Assembly: GCA_947492175.1 (NCBI GenBank)
Contig: CANLMQ010000021.1
Location: 1-64,000, forward strand
From: an uncultured Draconibacterium sp.
Lineage (GTDB): Bacteria > Bacteroidota > Bacteroidia > Bacteroidales > Prolixibacteraceae
DNA length: 64,000 nucleotides
Direction of reading: 5' to 3'
A program made the position numbers and the translations under genes. Within the stretch, counting starts at the first letter, position 1, and each line of letters starts with the position of its first letter. Shown here in pieces: positions 16,473 to 23,488 of this stretch. The notes beneath the pieces were generated by a model. It searched no databases and was not told the origin of the DNA. It was given only the letters and a program-made list of their open reading frames with translations.

Positions 16473-18788
16473 TTAAAAATTGAAATTCCATGTTACCGAG
16501 GGAACTATACCAAACAAACTAAACTTTGTAGCCTCGGTTGCACCGGGTTCCGTATTACTTTCGTTAAAAAGAATTGTGTATGCATTGTACCTGTTGTACA
16601 CATTATAAATCGAAAAATCCCAGCTTGTAGTATATCTTTTATTTGTTTTTCCGTTTAAATGAAGATTTAAATCCAGTCGGTGATAGTTGGGCATTCTATA
16701 ACCATTTCGTTCTGTATAGTACGGATAAACCAGCCTGTTGTATGTATACTGCCCACTTGGGAAAGTTACAGCATTTCCGGTATAATACACCCAGTTTGCC
16801 GATAAATTAAGACGTTTGTTGAATTTAAAGGAAGTAACAACTGAGATATCGTGCGTTTTATCATATTTGGTGGGGTACCATTTGCCGGCATTTATTTCAT
16901 CAATTTTTTTCTCCGAGCGCGACAAAGTGTAACTGATCCAGCCATTAAATTTCCCGTATTTCTTTTTTAGCAAAAACTCCAAACCATATGTTCTTCCATC
17001 ACCCGAAAGTATATTCGATTCAATCTCCTCGTTAAGAAGAATATCTGTTCCGTCTTCGTAATCAGTAACATTTTTAAGTTCTTTATAATAGCTTTCTATT
17101 TCAAATTCGTATTTGTTATTCAGGAAATTCTGAAAGTAGCCCAGGGCAATTTGTCTGGCTGTCAGAGGTTTAATGTTGTTTGTGCTGGGAATCCAAGTAT
17201 CGGTAGGTTGGCTCGAGGTACTGTTCGATAATAAATGTAAGTACTGTACAGTTCGGTTATACGAAAGCTTTATGGCTTTATCTGAAGCCATCTGGTAGTT
17301 TACCGACAAGCGGGGTTCGTATTCAAAATAGCTTTGCATGAGTTCTCCACTGTTAAACCAAACAGAATCCGTTTTCGTATTTGTACTGTCGAATATATTC
17401 TGCCAACCTTCTCCAAGCTGGTTAAACATAGATAGTCGCAGTCCGTAATTCAGCGACAATTTATCGCTAATTTTCCGATAGTTTGAAAAATACACTGCAC
17501 TTTCCAGACCCTGTTTTCGTTCCATCAGCACATCGTCATTTTCCACTTCTTTCAGTATCAATTTACCCGGATTAAAAATATGAAATGTTGTACTAAAACC
17601 AAATTTCATAGTGTTGACGGGAGTTTTATACAACGAAAAATCCTGTTTTATTTGGTAATCTTCAATGCCGGAACTCATGGAAACTTCATCGGTAATTTTA
17701 AATCCATAATCATAATCGCTGTAAATAAAAGTGCTATTCGAAAAAAGTTTGCTGTTCCATATATGATTCCAGCGCAATGTGGCTGTTGTATTTCCCCAGT
17801 CGGTTCCCATTTTTTCATACCCAAATGCGTCTTTACCCAAATATCCTGACAAATAAATACGGTTATTGTCGTTGATTTTATGGTTGATTTTTGCATTTAA
17901 ATCGTAAAAATATAGTGTCATGTCGTTCTCCACAAAACCACCTCCTTTTGCTACCCAATCGGCATAACTGCGCCGGCCGGAAACAATAAACGAAGTTTGT
18001 TCTCTTTTCCCAAGCGGGCCTTCCATTGTTAAGCGCGATGAAATAAGGCCAATTCCACCCGAGGCCGAAAACTTTTTATTGTTGCCATCTCGCATCGAAA
18101 TATCGAGCACTGACGAAACCCTACCACCAAACTGAGCGGGTATTCCTCCTTTATAAACCGAAATGTCTTTTAAGGCATCAGAGTTAAACACCGAGAAAAA
18201 ACCCATTAAATGAGAAGCACTGTAAATAGGAGCTTCATCTAGCAAAATCAGGTTTTGGTCAACCGATCCACCTCGTACGCTAAAACCGCTACTTCCTTCC
18301 GAAGTGGTGCTTATACCGGGCAACAATTGTATGGTTTTTAATATGTCTTTTTCACCAAACAGAACCGGTATTTTTTCAACCTGTTTTACATTCAGTCGTT
18401 CTGTACTCATGTTAACCGATGTAATGTTTGCATCACTTTTTTCGGTGCTAACCACAATCTCCGATAATTGTTCTGCCGAGGGAATTAAAGCAAAATTTAG
18501 TTTTGTGTTTTTCGAGAGTTCTACTGTTTTTTTTATGGTTTCGTATCCAATAAAACTAACCACAATTATGTAATTGTCATGGTTTAATGTGAGCGAGTAG
18601 AAACCATAATTATTTGATGAAGTACCTAAACCTGTACTCCAAACGGCAATAGATGCACCGGTTAAGTCTTCTCCGGTTTTTGCATCAGTAATTACTCCGT
18701 TAAGGGTAAAGCTTTGTTGTGCGTATACCTGCGAAAACGATAATACTAATAAAAGAAAAATGATTAAACCATATCCCGATTTCTTCAT
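16473..18788 (-). CDS. TonB-dependent receptor with carboxypeptidase-like N-domain
   Basis: A 771-residue outer-membrane receptor. The signal peptide is followed by a CarboxypepD-regulatory-like domain (about 26-110, opening FTLNGVITDAKTG). The plug domain follows (KDILKTIQLLPGI, then SGFSVRGGSVDQNLILLDEAPIY) and then a barrel ending in ...VTWNFNF. It is shorter than SusC proteins and lacks a SusD partner; instead it pairs with the DUF4249 gene 3 nt downstream. The substrate is unknown. Confidence 0.9.
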   Translation of the reverse strand: MKKSGYGLIIFLLLVLSFSQVYAQQSFTLNGVITDAKTGEDLTGASIAVWSTGLGTSSNNYGFYSLTLNHDNYIIVVSFIGYETIKKTVELSKNTKLNFALIPSAEQLSEIVVSTEKSDANITSVNMSTERLNVKQVEKIPVLFGEKDILKTIQLLPGISTTSEGSSGFSVRGGSVDQNLILLDEAPIYSASHLMGFFSVFNSDALKDISVYKGGIPAQFGGRVSSVLDISMRDGNNKKFSASGGIGLISSRLTMEGPLGKREQTSFIVSGRRSYADWVAKGGGFVENDMTLYFYDLNAKINHKINDNNRIYLSGYLGKDAFGYEKMGTDWGNTTATLRWNHIWNSKLFSNSTFIYSDYDYGFKITDEVSMSSGIEDYQIKQDFSLYKTPVNTMKFGFSTTFHIFNPGKLILKEVENDDVLMERKQGLESAVYFSNYRKISDKLSLNYGLRLSMFNQLGEGWQNIFDSTNTKTDSVWFNSGELMQSYFEYEPRLSVNYQMASDKAIKLSYNRTVQYLHLLSNSTSSQPTDTWIPSTNNIKPLTARQIALGYFQNFLNNKYEFEIESYYKELKNVTDYEDGTDILLNEEIESNILSGDGRTYGLEFLLKKKYGKFNGWISYTLSRSEKKIDEINAGKWYPTKYDKTHDISVVTSFKFNKRLNLSANWVYYTGNAVTFPSGQYTYNRLVYPYYTERNGYRMPNYHRLDLNLHLNGKTNKRYTTSWDFSIYNVYNRYNAYTILFNESNTEPGATEATKFSLFGIVPSVTWNFNF

Positions 18789-18987
18789 TTAATAATTATT
18801 TCCGGGAAAGCTACAATTTTTGAATTGTACAGCCCGATGTTAAGTGTCCCCTAAATCTTATACTTTATGAAGCCTTAAATATAAGCATCATTAAGACTTT
18901 GTAAAACATTCGGCTATGTTTATCTAGGGCTTTTCTTCGGGACTTCCCAAGAAATACAGACTTTAGGGTTTGCAAAGAATTATGTTG

Positions 18988-19689
18988 CTAATTGCCAAGC
19001 AGAAAAATTACAGGTTGTTTATGTAAATCTGGTACTTTGGATTTCCAGTCTTTTATTGTTTTTGTAACAATAAACTCATCTTCACCGGTAATATTGGCAG
19101 CAATACATAATAATGTTGAAGGTGAACAGGCCTTTAATAAATCTGCAATTAATTGATTATTTCGGTAAGGCGTTTCAATAAAAATCTGGGTTTGCTTTTC
19201 GCTTCTGATTCTTTTTTCGAGAGCTGCAATTTCTTTTATCCGTTCGTTTGGTTTAACTGGTAAATAGCCTTTAAATGCAAAATTCTGCCCGTTTAAACCG
19301 GAAGCCATTAACGCAAGTAGTATAGACGATGGCCCTACGACAGGAACCACTTTAAATCCTTTTTGGTGTGCTATTCGAACCACATCTGCTCCCGGATCGG
19401 CAACACCAGGGCAGCCTGCTTCCGAAATTACCGCAATATCTTTTCCTTCGGCCAACGGTTTTAAAAAACGTGGTAAATCCTGTGCTTTGGTACGTTTGTT
19501 TATTTCGTAAAAGGTACATTCATCAATGTTAATCTCCCGGTTTACCTGTTTCATAAATCGTCTTGCAGTACGAATATTTTCAACTATAAAATGCCGGGTT
19601 TCAGTAAGAATTGAATGCACCTGCGCAGGCATTACGTTTTGCCAGTCGCCTTCGGCCAAAACATTTGGTACAAGATAGAGTGTCGCCAT
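18988..19689 (-). CDS. RsmI-like SAM-dependent methyltransferase (tetrapyrrole-methylase fold)
   Basis: A 233-residue protein of the tetrapyrrole methylase fold, closest to RsmI, which methylates C1402 of 16S rRNA. The shared core is clear: ISEAGCPGVADPG, VVPVVGPSSILLALMASG, FKGYLPVK and FIETPYRNNQL. The N-terminal region differs from classical RsmI: after TLYLV the PIGNLxD motif is replaced by PNVLAEGDW, and the usual ED-TRHT segment reads ENIRTARR. It may be a paralogue with a different target. It is divergently transcribed from the metallo-hydrolase gene. Confidence 0.8.
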   Translation of the reverse strand: MATLYLVPNVLAEGDWQNVMPAQVHSILTETRHFIVENIRTARRFMKQVNREINIDECTFYEINKRTKAQDLPRFLKPLAEGKDIAVISEAGCPGVADPGADVVRIAHQKGFKVVPVVGPSSILLALMASGLNGQNFAFKGYLPVKPNERIKEIAALEKRIRSEKQTQIFIETPYRNNQLIADLLKACSPSTLLCIAANITGEDEFIVTKTIKDWKSKVPDLHKQPVIFLLGN

Positions 19690-19706
19690 TGTTAAAAATT
19701 TTTACG

Positions 19707-19714
19707 CAAAAGTA
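19707..19714 (-). promoter_or_regulatory. Promoter for the RsmI-like gene
   Basis: The minus strand reads TACTTTTG (perfect TAnnTTTG). CAAA at 19731-19734 gives a minus-strand TTTG with a 16-nt spacer, a plausible -33. Confidence 0.55.
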
Positions 19715-19745
19715 ATTATAATCCGACTTTCAAAAGCACTTTTGT

Positions 19746-19753
19746 TAAATTTG
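19746..19753 (+). promoter_or_regulatory. -7 box very close to a start codon
   Basis: TAAATTTG matches TAnnTTTG and ends 4 nt before the ATG at 19758, the same geometry as at 6743-6750. This predicts a leaderless or near-leaderless mRNA. Confidence 0.45.
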
Positions 19754-19757
19754 CTCT

Positions 19758-20543
19758 ATGCCAAACAACAAAAAATTACATATCGAAGCTACCTTTTTAG
19801 GCACAGGTACATCGCAGGGAGTTCCTGTTGTGGCCTGCAACTGCGAAGTTTGCCAATCATTTGATGCAAAAGACAAACGTCTGCGTTCGTCGCTCTTACT
19901 AAAAATAAACGGGTTAAATTTTGTGATTGATGCCGGTCCGGATTTTCGTCAGCAGATGCTGCGCGAACAGGTAAAATCGCTTCGGGCAATTTTGTTAACA
20001 CACGAGCATGTCGATCATATATTTGGGCTCGATGACATTCGTTCGTTCAATTGGGTACAAAAAAATCCGATGGAAATTTATGCTGAAGAGAGAGTACAAA
20101 AAGCCATAAAACGAATTTTTAATTATGTGTTTGCTGAATTTAAATACCCCGGCATCCCGAAGATGCAATTAAAAGACATAAACAAACTGCTGTTCGCTAT
20201 CGACCACATTGAATTTATACCAATTAGATGCTGGCATCATAAACTGCCGGTTTATGGATTTAGGGTGGGGGATTTAACCTATATAACCGACACTAATTCT
20301 ATTGAAGACGAAGAGTTGGAGAAAATAAAAGGATCAAAAATACTGATTATAAATGCGCTTAGAAAAGAAAAGCATATCTCACACTTTAATCTTGATGAAG
20401 CAGTTGCAGTAATTGAAAAGGTTAAGCCAGAAAAAGCCTATTTGACCCATTTGAGTCATCAGATTGGAAAATACGAACAAGTTCAAAATGATTTACCCGA
20501 AAATGTTTATCTGGCTTTCGACGGGCTTAAACTTAGGCTTTAA
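19758..20543 (+). CDS. Metallo-beta-lactamase-fold hydrolase (PhnP-like)
   Basis: A 261-residue cytoplasmic hydrolase. Metal-binding motifs are GTGTSQGVPVV, DAGPDFRQQ, LLTHEHVDHIFG and ITDTN, and a C-terminal Thr-His (LTHLSH). The CNCEVCQS cysteine pair after the first strand is like the extra zinc site of PhnP-type enzymes (cyclic phosphodiesterases). The actual substrate is unknown. It is divergent from the RsmI-like gene and convergent with the MFS gene. Confidence 0.88.
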   Translation: MPNNKKLHIEATFLGTGTSQGVPVVACNCEVCQSFDAKDKRLRSSLLLKINGLNFVIDAGPDFRQQMLREQVKSLRAILLTHEHVDHIFGLDDIRSFNWVQKNPMEIYAEERVQKAIKRIFNYVFAEFKYPGIPKMQLKDINKLLFAIDHIEFIPIRCWHHKLPVYGFRVGDLTYITDTNSIEDEELEKIKGSKILIINALRKEKHISHFNLDEAVAVIEKVKPEKAYLTHLSHQIGKYEQVQNDLPENVYLAFDGLKLRL

Positions 20544-20635
20544 AAGACTTCTAAATTTCGTGAATGCTGGAAATGTTTTGATCCGATTCAATTTCAGAAA
20601 ACTTTCTTTTGCTATGTTAAAACGATTTCTAATTA

Positions 20636-21814
20636 CTACTGCCCTTTAGCATGCTCTGATAGCCACGGCCACACAACAATGGATGCGGCAAGTAAATAAA
20701 TAGCTCCGGCCAGAATAAATGCAGTATTCAAACCAACTTGATCGGTTATAAATCCCAAAAGTGGTCCAATGCCAGCAAATACAATGCGAATAACAAAATT
20801 ACGAACCGACAACATGGTTGCTCGCACTTCGCTGGCAGTATATTGGTTAATATAATTTTTTAAAATGGGGGTTGCAATACCGCGAACCAGGTAAAACAGG
20901 AAAAGAAAGATAAGCCCCCAGTAAGAGATGCTTATTCCTGCCAAAAAATAACCCGCCGACAGTAATATTATAACCGACAAAACAGACCATTTTTTACCCC
21001 AAAACTCTTCTATTTTATGTGCAAAGGCCGAAGATATACCAACGGATAGATTTAAAGCAGTCCAAAAAATTCCAAACATTTCTTCAGGAAGATTTATGGC
21101 AACAAAAAAAGGCTGAACCAACCAGGCGAAGGTTAAGGTAGCTGTTCCGGTAACCGCCGATAATAAAATAGCAATTCTTAGATTTTGGTTTCCAAGAAGT
21201 GTATTTTTTATATTTAAAACCAGCTGTTTAATGGAATGAATATGTTCGTTGGTGTGAATTTTTGGTTCGATCATGGTAAGTGCAGCCGGAATAGCAATTG
21301 ATGCAACAGCGAACTGAAAATAGAATGGAGTACGGAAACTAATGGCAGCTAAGAAGCCACCAACAACACCGGCAATGGCTTCGGCAAAATTGCCAAACGA
21401 GGTAATACGTCCTTCTTCACGCACATATTTATCTGTTTTGTTGTCGGCTTTAAGACTGTCGTAAAGTAAAGCCGAATCAGCTCCAGAAACAAACGAATGC
21501 CCCAGTCCTAGAATAATTTCAGCAACTATAAAAGCCAAAAATCCATAAGAAAAACTGTAAATCAGGAAGCCCGCACTTCCAAGAATACTTCCCAATAAGA
21601 GTGTTTTTTTTCGACCCCAGACATCTGCCATCCATCCCGAAGGAATTTCCATGGCAACAATTGCCACGGAGTAGATGGCTTTTAGTACAAGTAGTTCGGT
21701 CATCCCCATATTGTTGCTTTGAATAAACAACAGCATAATGGGCATAACCATATTAAACCATTTCGAGATTTTAACCAGGTAAAGCCGCGGGATATTTTTT
21801 CTGAATTTTACCAT
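20636..21814 (-). CDS. MFS transporter
   Basis: A 392-residue major facilitator with about 12 transmembrane helices. The loop 2-3 motif reads GWMADVWGRKKTLL. The substrate cannot be told; the overall shape resembles drug/metabolite efflux permeases of Bacteroidota. It is monocistronic, with its own -7 box at 21837-21844, and divergent from asnA. Confidence 0.88.
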   Translation of the reverse strand: MVKFRKNIPRLYLVKISKWFNMVMPIMLLFIQSNNMGMTELLVLKAIYSVAIVAMEIPSGWMADVWGRKKTLLLGSILGSAGFLIYSFSYGFLAFIVAEIILGLGHSFVSGADSALLYDSLKADNKTDKYVREEGRITSFGNFAEAIAGVVGGFLAAISFRTPFYFQFAVASIAIPAALTMIEPKIHTNEHIHSIKQLVLNIKNTLLGNQNLRIAILLSAVTGTATLTFAWLVQPFFVAINLPEEMFGIFWTALNLSVGISSAFAHKIEEFWGKKWSVLSVIILLSAGYFLAGISISYWGLIFLFLFYLVRGIATPILKNYINQYTASEVRATMLSVRNFVIRIVFAGIGPLLGFITDQVGLNTAFILAGAIYLLAASIVVWPWLSEHAKGQ

Positions 21815-21836
21815 GTCTCAGGGGCACAAAAATAGC

Positions 21837-21844
21837 AAAGTATT
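21837..21844 (-). promoter_or_regulatory. -7 box for the MFS gene
   Basis: The minus strand reads TATTTTTG, a perfect TAnnTTTG, 22 nt upstream of the ATG at 21814. Confidence 0.5.
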
Positions 21845-21924
21845 GCAAATCATTCTATTTTAACATTTATCATTAAATTGGTAATATTTTTTGTCTTATT
21901 TCTTTTAAATTGAAAGTAGAATCT

Positions 21925-21932
21925 TATTTTTG
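21925..21932 (+). promoter_or_regulatory. asnA promoter, -7 box
   Basis: TATTTTTG matches TAnnTTTG. Transcription would start near 21937, placing the 13-codon ORF at 21959 inside the leader of asnA. Confidence 0.55.
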
Positions 21933-21958
21933 TCACGCATATAAATAAAATTACAGAT

Positions 21959-22000
21959 ATGAAACGAGCATGGTGGAAAAATAATTACTCAGAAAACTGA
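21959..22000 (+). CDS. Putative leader peptide upstream of asnA
   Basis: A 13-codon ORF, MKRAWWKNNYSEN, lies between the asnA -7 box and the asnA start. Three of the last six residues are Asn (codons AAT AAT ... AAC), the amino acid made by the downstream enzyme, and two Trp precede them. A 6-bp hairpin follows at 22022-22037, but without a T-run, so classical terminator control is not shown. It may be a regulatory peptide or a chance ORF. Confidence 0.4.
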   Translation: MKRAWWKNNYSEN

Positions 22001-22021
22001 TAATATTCCATGTTAGTTACA

Positions 22022-22037
22022 TCCGTCAGCTGGCGGA
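22022..22037 (+). repeat. Palindrome in the asnA leader
   Basis: TCCGTCAGCTGGCGGA folds into a 6-bp stem with an AGCT loop (one G-T pair). It sits 26 nt before the asnA ATG. It may be part of leader regulation or a dispersed palindrome; I see only this copy in the window. Confidence 0.45.
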
Positions 22038-22063
22038 CCGTTGAAAATTTAAAGTATAAAAAA

Positions 22064-23098
22064 ATGAAACTAAGTATTCCAAAAAACTACAAATCCATAT
22101 TAGATGTCAACCAGACGGAACAGGCTATCAAACAAATAAAGGATTTCTTTCAGTTGAATTTGGCTTCTGAATTACGTTTAAGAAGGGTAACAGCGCCTCT
22201 TTTTGTAAAACAGGGAACTGGTATTAACGATGATTTAAATGGAATTGAGCGCCCTGTATCTTTCCCAATGAAGGATTTAAACGACGATGTAGCAGAAATT
22301 GTACAGTCACTGGCAAAGTGGAAAAGAATGGCGTTGGCAGAACTTGAGATGAAAGAAGGATTTGGTCTTTATACTGATATGAATGCGATTCGTCCAGATG
22401 AAGAGCTTACAAACATTCACTCGTTGTATGTCGACCAGTGGGACTGGGAGCGTGTTGTTTCTAAAGAACAGCGAAATCTTGATTACCTAAAATACATTGT
22501 AAAGAAAATTTATGCTGCTTTAGTACGTACAGAATATCATATTTCTGAGACCTATTTGGATATTGAACCTGAATTGCCGGAAGAGATCAAGTTTATTCAT
22601 ACGGAAGAACTTGCTGCTAAGTATCCTAATTTAACTCCTTTTGAGCGTGAAACAGAGGAAGCTAAGAAACATGGTGCAATTTTCGTAATCGGTATCGGCG
22701 GAGAAATGCCAAATGGAGAAATCCATGACGGACGTGCACCGGATTATGATGACTGGAGTACACCAACTATTAATGATTTTAAAGGTTTAAACGGCGATAT
22801 TATTCTGTGGAATAATGTATTGAATCGGGCCTTTGAAATTTCGTCAATGGGAATAAGAGTCGACAAAGATGCCTTGTTGAAACAACTTGAAATTAGAGGA
22901 GCAGAAGAACGTAAAGAATTAATGTGGCACCAAATGTTGCTTAACGACGAATTGCCTTTAAGTATTGGTGGAGGAATTGGCCAGTCGCGTTTATGTATGT
23001 ACTTCCTGCGCAAAGCACATATTGGAGAGATTCAGTCGAGTATTTGGCCCGATGAAATGAAAAAGCAGTGTAAAGAGAGCGGTATTAATTTGCTGTAA
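22064..23098 (+). CDS. asnA: Aspartate-ammonia ligase (asparagine synthetase A)
   Basis: AsnA makes asparagine from aspartate, ammonia and ATP, and is related to class II aminoacyl-tRNA synthetases. The product from the ATG at 22064 (MKLSIPKNYK) is 344 residues, close to the family length; the longer frame from 22010 adds a non-conserved stretch encoded by the leader. Family motifs include LRLRRVTAPLFV, SLAKWKRMAL, DQWDWE, FVIGIGGEMPNG and the C-terminal ATP-binding GGGIGQSRLCMYFL. A tRNA-Arg gene with its own promoter lies downstream. Upstream there may be a leader peptide rich in Asn. Confidence 0.95.
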   Translation: MKLSIPKNYKSILDVNQTEQAIKQIKDFFQLNLASELRLRRVTAPLFVKQGTGINDDLNGIERPVSFPMKDLNDDVAEIVQSLAKWKRMALAELEMKEGFGLYTDMNAIRPDEELTNIHSLYVDQWDWERVVSKEQRNLDYLKYIVKKIYAALVRTEYHISETYLDIEPELPEEIKFIHTEELAAKYPNLTPFERETEEAKKHGAIFVIGIGGEMPNGEIHDGRAPDYDDWSTPTINDFKGLNGDIILWNNVLNRAFEISSMGIRVDKDALLKQLEIRGAEERKELMWHQMLLNDELPLSIGGGIGQSRLCMYFLRKAHIGEIQSSIWPDEMKKQCKESGINLL

Positions 23099-23152
23099 AA
23101 TAGAAGAATCGAAAAAAAGCTCATTTTTATTCGCGAAAATATTTGAATGAAG

Positions 23153-23183
23153 TTTGTTTTTTGAGATTTGATTTTTACTTTTG
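23153..23183 (+). promoter_or_regulatory. tRNA-Arg promoter (-33 and -7)
   Basis: TTTG (23153-23156) and TACTTTTG (23176-23183) are separated by 19 nt, an excellent Bacteroidota housekeeping promoter. The tRNA begins 23 nt after the -7 box. Confidence 0.75.
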
Positions 23184-23206
23184 CACCGCAATTTTGCAAT
23201 AAGGAT

Positions 23207-23283
<77 letters not shown>

Positions 23284-23291
23284 CTAAAATT

Positions 23292-23324
23292 AAAGAGTCA
23301 GGTTAATTTCTGGCTCTTTTTTTT
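23292..23324 (+). terminator. Terminator after tRNA-Arg
   Basis: AAAGAGTCAG and CTGGCTCTTT form a stem (one G-T pair) followed by a run of T residues. Confidence 0.85.
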
Positions 23325-23488
23325 ATCTGTAATTTGACAATTAGGACTAAAGTTTACTAATTAACACCCATTTCAATCTTAAATAAAACCAGACAGAATT
23401 TCATATTTGACAAGACAGGGGAGAGGATTTCTCTAAAATTCTTATTTTTAGTGACTAAAATAGCTACTGTCCTTTCTTAACTTAATTT

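Noticed and set aside
22010..22063. Longer asnA start at 22010
   Set aside because: The extra residues come from the leader and its palindrome and do not look like the AsnA N-terminus; MKLSIPKNYK at 22064 fits.
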